The notes under the pieces: model-generated
What the model was told of the DNA's origin: nothing
Seen by the model: the letters and a program-made list of their open reading frames with translations, nothing else
Databases searched by the model: none
Assembly: GCF_032878975.1 (NCBI RefSeq)
Contig: NZ_CP043875.1
Location: 798,370 to 862,369 of the forward strand
Length of the DNA: 64,000 bases
Source of the DNA: Methanoplanus sp. FWC-SCC4
GTDB lineage: Archaea; Halobacteriota; Methanomicrobia; Methanomicrobiales; Methanomicrobiaceae
Reading direction: 5' to 3'
Part shown: one piece after another, positions 51,450-58,485 of the stretch
Position numbering within the stretch: the stretch's first letter is position 1
Layout of the letters: the number at the start of each line of letters is the position of its first letter
Position numbers and translations under genes: made by a program

Positions 51450-51685
51450 ACATCCGGGTAAACCTTCATCCCAAAAAAACACCTGCAGTAATACTCGGCA
51501 TGATCGGTTCAACCCTGGTTGCAGTTCCTGCAGCAGCTGCACACCTTGCAGGGTTTGCCTGCTGGATGATCGGAAACTCTCTTTGGGTTTTATACGGGAT
51601 TTCAGAAGACGACTGGCATATTATAACATTATTCAGTTTTTACTTTATCACTGCCCTGTTGGGTGCCTATTTCCTCTTAAACTAA
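51446..51685 (+). CDS. 79-residue two- to three-helix membrane protein
   Basis: TM1 AVILGMIGSTLVAVPAAAAHLAGFACWMIGN and TM2/3 WHIITLFSFYFITALLGAYFLL. The CWMIGNSLWVLYGISEDDW turn recalls small YgjV/semiSWEET-like transport segments and is Trp-rich. ATGA coupling and a GGGGGAG site support the start. May be a virion membrane or holin-like protein; unassigned. Confidence 0.6.
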   Translation: MNIRVNLHPKKTPAVILGMIGSTLVAVPAAAAHLAGFACWMIGNSLWVLYGISEDDWHIITLFSFYFITALLGAYFLLN

Positions 51686-51693
51686 AATCATTT

Positions 51694-51939
51694 TTAGATC
51701 AGATTATTCACCTGCATCCAGACAGCCAGTGATTTATTTACATCATCTGACAAAGTGCCAAAAGATCCATTGTCCTGCCGGGGGTGGTGCTTCTCATACT
51801 CTCCCAGGAGATCAACATCAAGATACACGGTAACTTTCTTTCTGGTCTTCCCCTTCCGGGGATTAATACACCTGCGAAAAATTCCGGCAGTAAGGGAATC
51901 ATTTGTCAGGTTAACAGTTCCTAAGTTAAGTTCAGGCAT
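51694..51939 (-). CDS. Second ribbon-helix-helix-like regulator
   Basis: 81 residues. A ~30-residue N-terminal extension precedes KTRKKVTVYLDVDLLGEYEKHH, a basic strand plus helix of RHH type, and LSDDVNKSLAVWMQVNNL as helix two. It is the only leftward gene in the right half and is divergent from the virion module, with a palindrome and TATA between them, so it probably controls late gene expression. Its end lies 8 bases from the convergent membrane-protein gene. Confidence 0.6.
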   Translation of the reverse strand: MPELNLGTVNLTNDSLTAGIFRRCINPRKGKTRKKVTVYLDVDLLGEYEKHHPRQDNGSFGTLSDDVNKSLAVWMQVNNLI

Positions 51940-51994
51940 GGGTGGTTCAGCTTCTTTTTTTTAATTCTATGTATGTAAGTATTAAAAATAGTGT

Positions 51995-52028
51995 TCGTAT
52001 ACGACGGCGTATTTGAGTCCTATATAAT
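51995..52028 (+). promoter_or_regulatory. Late promoter with palindromic operator
   Basis: TCGTATACGA (51995-52004) is a perfect 10-bp palindrome, followed by a related half site GGCGTAT. TATA-like CTATATAATG lies at 52019-52028. Expected transcription start is near 52048, leaving a short leader with the GAGGTG site of the first virion-module gene. Confidence 0.5.
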
Positions 52029-52069
52029 GCATAATGGTTAAACAACCTCTACAACGAGGTGAAAACCAA

Positions 52070-52231
52070 ATGGCAATAAACCTGACTCCGATTGGAGAGA
52101 TCATATCCGGTGTTGTCTCCTTCATTCCAAACCTTGTGGATCTTGTCGTAAACCTCATTCCACTAAGCATAGCAATTGCAATTTCAGCATTCATCGCGGG
52201 AATATTCGCGGCAATTCTGGCAAAATTCTGA
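52070..52231 (+). CDS. 53-residue hydrophobic protein (major virion membrane protein candidate)
   Basis: MAINLTPIGEIISGVVSFIPNLV... nearly all hydrophobic, one to two membrane-spanning segments (GEIISGVVSFIPNLVDLVVNLIP and SIAIAISAFIAGIFAAIL). The first gene after the late promoter, with a GAGGTG site eight bases before ATG. Small two-helix hydrophobic proteins form the shells of spindle-shaped viruses, and membrane proteins coat pleomorphic ones. A capsid role is inference. The frame opens at 52034, but that codon lies before the predicted transcription start. Confidence 0.65.
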   Translation: MAINLTPIGEIISGVVSFIPNLVDLVVNLIPLSIAIAISAFIAGIFAAILAKF

Positions 52232-52245
52232 TGTGAGGTCAAAGG

Positions 52246-52599
52246 ATGAAAAACTCTCACATCATTTTAACAACTCTTCTCATTCTCCTGCTTGCATCCC
52301 CTGTGCTTGCAGCAGAAGACACACGGATAAAAGTTCAGTTTCAGGATCTTGGAATCTCTACTCAAAGCATTGTGGTCTTTGATGACATCGGGGATGATGT
52401 CATCCACTCCAACACCAGTTCAACAATTACCCTGGACATTAACGAATCAAGTTTTTACACGATCCAGCTTCAGCCCTCTCACACCAACATGGAACCGAAA
52501 ACCATGTTAGATAATTTCATGGATTTTATCGCCCGGAACTGGCTTGCAGTTTTCCTGATTTTTGCCATACTGATCGCAATCACCAAAAAGAGGAGGTAA
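52246..52599 (+). CDS. 117-residue signal-peptide protein with C-terminal anchor
   Basis: Signal peptide ILTTLLILLLASPVLAA, an external beta-rich domain of about 70 residues (IKVQFQDLGISTQSIVVFDDIGDDV ...), then a C-terminal membrane helix (NWLAVFLIFAILIAI) and KKRR stop-transfer tail. Type I topology. A virion surface or envelope protein is likely given the operon. Confidence 0.7.
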   Translation: MKNSHIILTTLLILLLASPVLAAEDTRIKVQFQDLGISTQSIVVFDDIGDDVIHSNTSSTITLDINESSFYTIQLQPSHTNMEPKTMLDNFMDFIARNWLAVFLIFAILIAITKKRR

Positions 52600-52602
52600 A
52601 AC

Positions 52603-54159
52603 ATGAAAAACAGAAATCTTTCAATTATTTTAACAGGTCTGCTGATTATCTCGATTCTGGCAGTTCCTGTAAGTGCTGAAGTTTTTGAAAAAGTCTATGA
52701 GGATAAGAAAGGACAGACTGTTCAACCAGATTATACTGCGAGTAATATTTATACATCGTCTTGGAGTTCCGACAATGTATATTTTTATAACAAATGGGAG
52801 GATTATAGTGGGTTATATTATTTTGCAATATCATCTACATCACCCAATATCAGACTTACATCTAATCAAGATGTAGATAATATACCATTTACCATAAAAT
52901 ATGGCAGTAAAATATATGCCTCAGGCAAATTTTCATATCGAGAAAAATTTAATTATTTAAATCAATATTCAGGATTTGAGATATGGTTTTTATTTGATGA
53001 ATTTAAAAGTGAAGAATTAATAAACGATAATGTTCCGATTTCATCAAAACTACAGATTGACTCAGTATACGATTTTAATGGTAAGCATGGAAGTGGATTA
53101 ACATTATCTGATTATAAACAATCTATTAGACTAGTTCAGTCGGGCACTGGTACATATCAATACCCTGATATTCAGGGTTTTATTGTAACAGCAACATCAG
53201 CCAAATGGAAGTTAAAACTTCACTCTGATTTTCAGCCTGATCAGGTTAATTACATAAACGCTGAAAAATACGGTTTTGTTTCAAATATAACCCTAAAGAA
53301 TGAAAATGGGGATATTTTATTTAATGACAAGACTTCTGATGATTATAATTATCATTTTGTCAACATCCCGCTTTACTTAGAGATCGAAAATCCATTCGGT
53401 AAAAAATACAATGAGATCCTGGGATCTGAAACTTCATCCCCTGATGAAGTCAACATCCTGACACATGTCTATTCAACTGCTGATAAATCATTAATCGGCG
53501 GTGCAACCGTTACTTACAATGCAACGGACGGATCAGACACACAGACTAAAACCTTCTCTTCCGGGGAAGGAATTGTCAAACTAAAATCCAACCTAGAATA
53601 TTCTGTTACTGCATCTGCTGATGGTTACAGAATGCAGGAAGGATCGGCTCCGACAGTTTCATTCTCTCAGGATACTCAGTTCGGGTTATTCCTCACCCCG
53701 ACCGGAACCAATGTTTCAGCCGGTTCCGGAGTGATAAATTTCTATGTCAAAACTTACACCCCAGACGGAAATTTAGAACCTCTGGAAGGAGCACTCATTC
53801 AGATTAACGGCAAATCATTGATCTCAAATTCTGCCGGATATGCACAATACGAGATCAACAAAACCGCACCAATAACTTACAGCGTTTCAAAAGACGGTTA
53901 TATCTCCTTCTCCCGGACACATTCGCCGGAATGGCCTGAATCAAATGTTCTTGATGAATTTGCATTCCTCAGAAAGAAGGGGATGATCCTTCCGGGAGAA
54001 CCAACACCGCAACCAACTCTTGACACACGAACACAGAACCAGAAAGCTGAAAGTGCCCTTAACATTATCCTGGATAACATTGAGGCAATAGCAGCTTTGG
54101 CAGTGGTCGTTGTCATTCTCTCCTTTGTTGATTACATGACACCAAGACGGAGGAGGTAA
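52603..54159 (+). CDS. 518-residue spike-like surface protein, mosaic composition
   Basis: Signal peptide (IILTGLLIISILAVPVSA), a ~240-residue variable region with many Tyr, Ser and Asn, then two carboxypeptidase-regulatory/PEGA-like beta-sandwich domains: residues ~280-350 (LIGGATVTYNATDG ... ADGYRMQEG) and ~375-445 (LEGALIQINGKSLISNSAGYAQYEI ... KDGYISF). A Thr/Gln linker and a terminal membrane helix (IAALAVVVVILSFVDYM) with RRRR follow. DNA for residues ~40-250 is much more AT-rich than the ends, suggesting exchange of the receptor-binding part. Expected to be the host-recognition spike. Confidence 0.75.
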   Translation: MKNRNLSIILTGLLIISILAVPVSAEVFEKVYEDKKGQTVQPDYTASNIYTSSWSSDNVYFYNKWEDYSGLYYFAISSTSPNIRLTSNQDVDNIPFTIKYGSKIYASGKFSYREKFNYLNQYSGFEIWFLFDEFKSEELINDNVPISSKLQIDSVYDFNGKHGSGLTLSDYKQSIRLVQSGTGTYQYPDIQGFIVTATSAKWKLKLHSDFQPDQVNYINAEKYGFVSNITLKNENGDILFNDKTSDDYNYHFVNIPLYLEIENPFGKKYNEILGSETSSPDEVNILTHVYSTADKSLIGGATVTYNATDGSDTQTKTFSSGEGIVKLKSNLEYSVTASADGYRMQEGSAPTVSFSQDTQFGLFLTPTGTNVSAGSGVINFYVKTYTPDGNLEPLEGALIQINGKSLISNSAGYAQYEINKTAPITYSVSKDGYISFSRTHSPEWPESNVLDEFAFLRKKGMILPGEPTPQPTLDTRTQNQKAESALNIILDNIEAIAALAVVVVILSFVDYMTPRRRR

Positions 54160-54164
54160 CAGGA

Positions 54165-55052
54165 TTGAAAAAATACTATCTCCTTCTCTCACTGCTTTTA
54201 GCGCTTGCAATATTTCAGCCTGCAGCTGCAGGTAATTACACTTCACTTGAAGTCTGGTCTGTCAATGGAGAAACAATCTCATTCAGTGACATAAACACAA
54301 TAGAGTTTGATGCAGCTGAAAAGCATTCAGCAATTGCAGAAGTTACGCTTTCAGGAATTCAGCCCGGAACCATTGACCTGAAATTTCATCAGCTTAATGG
54401 AAATGTAATCCCCGGACAGATCCTTTACACCAGATCCGGAGTACTGGATTCTACCGGTGAATATACTCTCGCCCTTGGAAATGAATCTAAATCATGGTCA
54501 GGACTTGAAAACTATCTGGATAAAATCTTCCTTGCAGCATATGTAAAAGATCTGGATTCAAATGAAATCGGACTTTTAATCACTGATGTATGGATCGGAA
54601 ACACCGTTTCCGGATATGCAAACTCTGTCTTCTCCTCAGTTCCGGATCTCGGAAACTTCCCGGTAACAAAAATTGAGATCACCAGCTCCGATAAAATCAG
54701 GGTTGATATCAAATATGCCGAATTTGGAGAAGTTCAAAAAGAGATCAAAGACGAAGACTTCAATGTATTATCCTGGATGGGAAGACTCTTTGAATTTGTA
54801 GCAAATGCCGGTGGAATACTCTTCCAGATAATTGCAATATTCAAATTCCTGTTCATTGATCACTTTCTTTCAATCATAGTCCTTTATGAATCCGTATGCA
54901 TGGCTTATGCAGCTGCAAACAGTCGTGATATCTTTTCATTTTGCAAAAAGCTGATTCGATACAACAAAGCGCTATTTGAAGCAATTATCGGATTTATTAA
55001 CGTCATCATCTCGATATTCCACAAAATCATTGATGCAATCAAAATTTTCTAA
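54165..55052 (+). CDS. 295-residue exported membrane protein of virion module
   Basis: TTG start with a GGAGGT site. Signal peptide LLLSLLLALAIFQPAAA, an external beta-rich domain to ~residue 195 (ends with TKIEITSSDKIRVDIKY), then two to three C-terminal hydrophobic segments (WMGRLFEFVANAGGILFQIIAIFKFLFI; LSIIVLYESVCMAYAAANS; IGFINVIISIFHKIIDAI). Likely a second envelope protein working with the spike, perhaps in membrane fusion or assembly. No homologue recognised. Confidence 0.65.
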   Translation: MKKYYLLLSLLLALAIFQPAAAGNYTSLEVWSVNGETISFSDINTIEFDAAEKHSAIAEVTLSGIQPGTIDLKFHQLNGNVIPGQILYTRSGVLDSTGEYTLALGNESKSWSGLENYLDKIFLAAYVKDLDSNEIGLLITDVWIGNTVSGYANSVFSSVPDLGNFPVTKIEITSSDKIRVDIKYAEFGEVQKEIKDEDFNVLSWMGRLFEFVANAGGILFQIIAIFKFLFIDHFLSIIVLYESVCMAYAAANSRDIFSFCKKLIRYNKALFEAIIGFINVIISIFHKIIDAIKIF

Positions 55053-55063
55053 GAGGTAAAAAA

Positions 55064-55237
55064 ATGGGTGAAAAAGACTGGAAAACCGAATACAAATACC
55101 TGGGAACCAGAGTCGCAAAAGGTCTCGGTTCAACGCCGGAAGAGGCCAATAAAGCCGCACGGGAACAGCTTACAGAAAAAAACATAATCAGGAGGAAAAA
55201 GAATGGCATGGAAAAATCAGTCATGGAATCCGCTTAA
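55064..55237 (+). CDS. 57-residue basic hypothetical protein
   Basis: MGEKDWKTEYKYLGTRVAKGLGSTPEEANKAAREQL, helical and charged, with a basic end (IIRRKKNGMEK). GAGGT site six bases upstream of ATG. The last 35 bases overlap the next gene in another frame. Possibly a small DNA- or matrix-binding protein. Confidence 0.5.
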   Translation: MGEKDWKTEYKYLGTRVAKGLGSTPEEANKAAREQLTEKNIIRRKKNGMEKSVMESA

Positions 55238-55754
55238 ATATTTCAGAAGAACGGAACAGGTCAGATGCCTGCTCATAGGAAAAAACGGAGGTCAGTATAA
55301 ATTCCCGACACTTCTTAAGGAAGGGGATTTTGTAAGGGACGTTGCAAAAGATCGGGTTTACGGACCTATGAGATTAAGACCGCTCTTTGATCTCAAAGGA
55401 AGACCTGCATATCTTTTCAATGAAGAAACCGGAGCACCTCTTCAGGCAGAGCACCTGAAAAGAACTATTGAAATCGATCCCAAAGATGGCTGGTCAGCCA
55501 CTCCGATCTATGACGAAGACGGAAACCAGCTCTATGTCTTTGATGAAGATACCGGAAGGCCTGCCCGGATAGAACTTGATGAAACAGTCATTCATATGAC
55601 AACTGACCCTGAACTTATGGGAACACTGACCAGCAAAACCATGTTAGCAAATGCCCTGAACCGTCAGCCTGCAATTGCAATGCTGTTACTGGTTGGTGCT
55701 GCATGCCTTCTTTTAGGTGTTCTAATAGGTCAGGGAATGGCAGCCGGAGCATGA
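55203..55754 (+). CDS. 183-residue protein with C-terminal membrane anchor
   Basis: A soluble ~155-residue part with a repeated strand pattern (GPMRLRPLFDLKGRPAYLFNEETG and SATPIYDEDGNQLYVFDEDTGRP, an internal duplication of about 45 residues), followed by one hydrophobic helix (AIAMLLLVGAACLLLGVLIG). No signal peptide, so the bulk probably faces the cytoplasm or virion interior. An AGGAGG site precedes ATG. Possible matrix or packaging-linked protein. Confidence 0.65.
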   Translation: MAWKNQSWNPLKYFRRTEQVRCLLIGKNGGQYKFPTLLKEGDFVRDVAKDRVYGPMRLRPLFDLKGRPAYLFNEETGAPLQAEHLKRTIEIDPKDGWSATPIYDEDGNQLYVFDEDTGRPARIELDETVIHMTTDPELMGTLTSKTMLANALNRQPAIAMLLLVGAACLLLGVLIGQGMAAGA

Positions 55755-55759
55755 TATAA

Positions 55760-56176
55760 ATGTCAGGTGCTGCACTCACTCAGTCAAACCTTCCGGAAGG
55801 AATCAGGGAAAAAATACGGGAAGATGCAACTGCCTATGATCCCCTTCTAAGAAGGCTTGACATGGTTCAGGTTCTCGGAAGAGATCCTGACAATACATTC
55901 ACTGAACTATCAGATGATGAAGCAATTGAATTTGGAATTCTGGAAAGCCTTCATAATTCGGATGTAATTAAGCTTGACGGGGTTATGATCTTCTTCCAGC
56001 TTCTGAAGCGTAACAGGGTTGCCCTGGACAGAAAGGGTACTGATGAATATATCAAGGCCCTTGTGGGTCAAATTAACGGACAGATCCAGCCTCATACCTA
56101 TTATGCATCTCCCGGAACAGTAGAACAGGAAAAAACCGGCATCATGGATCGTATAATGTTCTGGAGGAAAGACTGA
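55760..56176 (+). CDS. 138-residue soluble hypothetical protein
   Basis: Acidic, helical, without membrane segments: MSGAALTQSNLPEGIREKIREDATAYDPLLRRLDMVQVLG then DEAIEFGILESLHNSDVIKLDGVMIFFQLLKRNR. The C-terminus is basic and hydrophobic (IMDRIMFWRKD). Five bases after the previous gene. Unknown; its place between membrane proteins and the ATPase suggests an assembly role. Confidence 0.6.
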   Translation: MSGAALTQSNLPEGIREKIREDATAYDPLLRRLDMVQVLGRDPDNTFTELSDDEAIEFGILESLHNSDVIKLDGVMIFFQLLKRNRVALDRKGTDEYIKALVGQINGQIQPHTYYASPGTVEQEKTGIMDRIMFWRKD

Positions 56177-56177
56177 A

Positions 56178-56609
56178 TTGTCCCGGAAAAATATTCCTGC
56201 AACATCTCCTATGTCCTGGCATCTGGTATATTCATTAATCAGACTTGTAGAGTCCTCCGGGCATTCTCTCCACGTCCGTATGAATATCATAAGTGAGATC
56301 CTGACAGACATCGAGGCAAAAAAGAACGGGATGAAGCGTGAAAAAGAATCTCCTGATGTCATAGAAATGGAGAAAAGGATTGAAATACTCAAATCTGATT
56401 TTTGTATTCTCCGGACCGGATATCAGCCCTCAATGGAAAATTCACAATACATTTATGGAAAAATGGGGGTTTATGAATCCGCTTATGATTCAATTTTAAC
56501 CGAAATCAAAAGCATAATTGAGGAATTCAATCTTCTGGATAAAGAACAGCTAAAAGAAATTCAGCTTCCCGGTGCAGCTCATGCCCGGATGAACGGAGGG
56601 AACTTATGA
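56178..56609 (+). CDS. 143-residue helical hypothetical protein
   Basis: TTG start with a GGAGG site upstream, directly after the previous stop. Helical and rich in Glu/Lys/Ile (MNIISEILTDIEAKKNGMKREKESPDVIEMEKRIEILKSDF), no membrane helix. ATGA coupling to the next small membrane gene. No family recognised. Confidence 0.55.
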   Translation: MSRKNIPATSPMSWHLVYSLIRLVESSGHSLHVRMNIISEILTDIEAKKNGMKREKESPDVIEMEKRIEILKSDFCILRTGYQPSMENSQYIYGKMGVYESAYDSILTEIKSIIEEFNLLDKEQLKEIQLPGAAHARMNGGNL

Positions 56610-56815
56610 AAATAATCTCACCTGTTGAGGCTTTGGTAAATTCAGGGAATGCAGACCTGATTGTAATTTCTGCAAATTCGTTTTACTGCCCTTACTGGTT
56701 CCTGAATCTCTCTTTATTTTCAGTATTCCTGTTAGGGTTAATTATAGGATTCGGGAGTGTTTACGGATGGAAACAGTTGTTTTTCAAACTGATGACGATC
56801 TTCAGTCATGCATAG
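56606..56815 (+). CDS. 69-residue single-pass membrane protein
   Basis: One strong transmembrane helix (FLNLSLFSVFLLGLIIGFGSVYGW) preceded by a ~30-residue polar segment and followed by a basic/aromatic end. The last 49 bases overlap the ATPase gene in another frame, so the pair is coupled. It may anchor the ATPase to the membrane, an inference from overlap. Confidence 0.55.
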   Translation: MKIISPVEALVNSGNADLIVISANSFYCPYWFLNLSLFSVFLLGLIIGFGSVYGWKQLFFKLMTIFSHA

Positions 56816-57738
56816 ATGATTCTGAAAATGCTGAAGGAATCATAAAATACTTCATCAGATCCTTTGTCAAAAGGCCGGGCCAGCATCTTTTGGAACTGGG
56901 TTCCACCGGAACCGGCAAAACCAATTTTCTTTTCTGGCTTGTTGATATGTTCCGGGAGCATGCACCCAATGAAGCTATTGTCTGGTTTGATATCGGAAAG
57001 GCTCAGTATAATCCAAAAACCAATGAGTCCGGAAATGAGATCCTCACTCTGCTGTATTACTTTGGAGCAGTCCGGATAATAACAATGACCGGGTGTGATG
57101 TCAGGATCGTTTCCGAAAGAGAATATGACGTTGAATATGTTCATGTAGACAATCCGGAAATGATCTGGAAATACTGCAAACCGGACAGGCTTAATATTGT
57201 TTCATTTGATCCCTTCATCCTGAATGATGTAATACATGCCTCAGTACTTGCAAAGGTATTTGAAAGGCTGATATGGCTTGCTAACCGGGGTTGGTTGTGG
57301 CGACCTATGGCAATATTTTATGATGAATTTCATAATGTCTGTCCTTCTCAGGGTCACGGGATCTATGAGGATCGAAAGGCAGCTGCAATACAGAAGAAGA
57401 CCAATAACCAGTTCAAAAAGAATCTTCAGAAGCTAAGAAGCACCGGGGTAAGGTTTGTTGCATCAACTCACCAGTGGACGCAGTTATACAAATCGGTGAG
57501 GCTTTCTTTTGAATGGCTGGTTCCGAGGAGAAGAACGCTCTTCACAGGGGATGCTCCGGATCTTGCCCGGTTTAATCCCCGGTGGAAGAAAATGAAAACA
57601 TATCAGGCTTATCTCGTTATCCCGGAAGGGGATCATTTAGGTCCTTTCAGATGCCTGTTTTATAAGATCCCTCCGGATCTCGGAAGTGTTGAATACGATG
57701 GGATTTATGCGCACACTGAAAAAGATAAATTAAAATAA
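56767..57738 (+). CDS. FtsK/HerA-superfamily ATPase (genome-packaging type)
   Basis: 323 residues. Walker A LGSTGTGKT (residues 44-52), Walker B AIFYDEF (182-188) with catalytic acidic residue followed by HNVCPSQG, sensor-like ASTHQW (~235), and an Arg-rich LVPRRRTLF (finger candidate). The closest plan is the compact HerA/FtsK-type viral ATPases that drive DNA into membrane-containing archaeal virions; conjugation-type ATPases are longer and have membrane domains. Last gene of the element, 35 bases before the right attachment site. Confidence 0.82.
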   Translation: METVVFQTDDDLQSCIDDSENAEGIIKYFIRSFVKRPGQHLLELGSTGTGKTNFLFWLVDMFREHAPNEAIVWFDIGKAQYNPKTNESGNEILTLLYYFGAVRIITMTGCDVRIVSEREYDVEYVHVDNPEMIWKYCKPDRLNIVSFDPFILNDVIHASVLAKVFERLIWLANRGWLWRPMAIFYDEFHNVCPSQGHGIYEDRKAAAIQKKTNNQFKKNLQKLRSTGVRFVASTHQWTQLYKSVRLSFEWLVPRRRTLFTGDAPDLARFNPRWKKMKTYQAYLVIPEGDHLGPFRCLFYKIPPDLGSVEYDGIYAHTEKDKLK

Positions 57739-57772
57739 AAATAATTCATCGGTTTTTAGACCATTTGTCCGG

Positions 57773-57790
57773 AATCTCCTTCTCGGCGTT
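57773..57790 (+). repeat. attR (18-bp direct repeat)
   Basis: Perfect copy of the tRNA-Ser 3' end (39836-39853). On its element side GGTTTTTAGAC (57751-57761) mirrors GTCTAAAACC (39864-39873) beside attL at almost equal distance. The region to 57915 contains the hypC promoter and is otherwise empty. Confidence 0.92.
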
Positions 57791-57915
57791 TTTAATTCTT
57801 TTACAAAAAAGTTATTTCAAATATAATGTTTTTTCTATTTCTGAAAGCTTTTTAGGTTCTAAAACAAAATTTTATCAGTGGTCTCACAGATTAAAATAAG
57901 GAGGGACTTTAAAAT

Positions 57916-58140
57916 ATGTGCATTGCAATTCCGGCAGAAGTGCTGGAGATTAAGGATGGCAATATAGCTGTCGTCGATTACGGCGACCTCAAACAGGAGG
58001 TGCGCATTGATCTGGTCGATGTAGAAGTTGGTGAATATGTTTTGGTTCACGTAGGTTTTGCGATCCAAAAACTATCCCGTGATGAAGCACTCCAGACGCT
58101 TCAGGTTTTTAAAGAAGTTTACGAGGCAATGGAGGAGTAA
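57916..58140 (+). CDS. hypC: Hydrogenase maturation chaperone HypC
   Basis: 74 residues starting MCIAIPAEVLEI, with the essential Cys2 that carries the Fe(CN)2CO intermediate with HypD. The beta-barrel core VDYGDLKQEVRIDLVDVEVGEYVLVHVGFAIQKL is standard. Strong AGGAGG site. First of a hypC-hypA-hypE run that would mature the Eha and other [NiFe] hydrogenases. hypD, hypB and hypF are not in this window. Confidence 0.96.
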   Translation: MCIAIPAEVLEIKDGNIAVVDYGDLKQEVRIDLVDVEVGEYVLVHVGFAIQKLSRDEALQTLQVFKEVYEAMEE

Positions 58141-58146
58141 TGCGGG

Positions 58147-58485
58147 ATGCATGAATATTCTATCGCATATGATATTTTTGCAACTGCCAAAAGGACGGCT
58201 TTGGAGAACTCGGCAACAATTGTAAAAAAAGTGTACATGGATGTTGGCGAGATGACGATGATAAATCCCGAGCAGGTTGTTTTTTTGTTTGACACCATGT
58301 GCGAAGAAGATCCTCTTTTTAGCGGTTGTGAACTTGAATACAGGTCCGTTTCTGTTAAAACAAAATGCAAATGTGGCTATGAGGGCAGTGAGCGTTTTGC
58401 ATGCCCTGATTGTGGCTTACTTCCGGAAATTATTGAAGGAAGGGAAGTAATGGTTACGAATATTGAGATTGAGGTAGATGACTAA
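58147..58485 (+). CDS. hypA: Hydrogenase nickel incorporation protein HypA
   Basis: 112 residues. The N-terminal MHEYSIAYDIF carries the nickel-binding Met-His motif, and two CxxC zinc knuckles (CKCGYEG, CPDCG) lie in the C-terminal half. HypA delivers Ni to the large subunit with HypB. Starts six bases after hypC; its stop overlaps the hypE start (TAATG). Confidence 0.95.
   Translation: MHEYSIAYDIFATAKRTALENSATIVKKVYMDVGEMTMINPEQVVFLFDTMCEEDPLFSGCELEYRSVSVKTKCKCGYEGSERFACPDCGLLPEIIEGREVMVTNIEIEVDD

Larger units (their letters stand above)
39836..57790. mobile_element. Integrated provirus-like element in tRNA-Ser gene
   Basis: About 17.94 kb between perfect 18-bp direct repeats at the tRNA-Ser 3' end and at 57773-57790. 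Contents in order: intact tyrosine integrase; AT-rich cargo with a methylase and a three-gene GHKL/receiver operon; divergent RHH regulator; micro-ORF chain; second RHH gene; membrane/virion-like genes; packaging-type ATPase beside the right end. No plasmid replication initiator, portal, terminase or jelly-roll capsid gene was recognised. The set of a small hydrophobic protein, signal-peptide spike, further membrane proteins and a HerA/FtsK ATPase is reminiscent of enveloped archaeal viruses (pleolipovirus-like or spindle-like). Family assignment is open. Confidence 0.88.

Noticed and set aside
51280-51732. 150-codon frame with a hydrophobic stretch
   Set aside because: It overlaps the whole well-supported membrane-protein gene at 51446-51685 and has no ribosome site; only its first third could compete with the Cys-rich frame at 51252.
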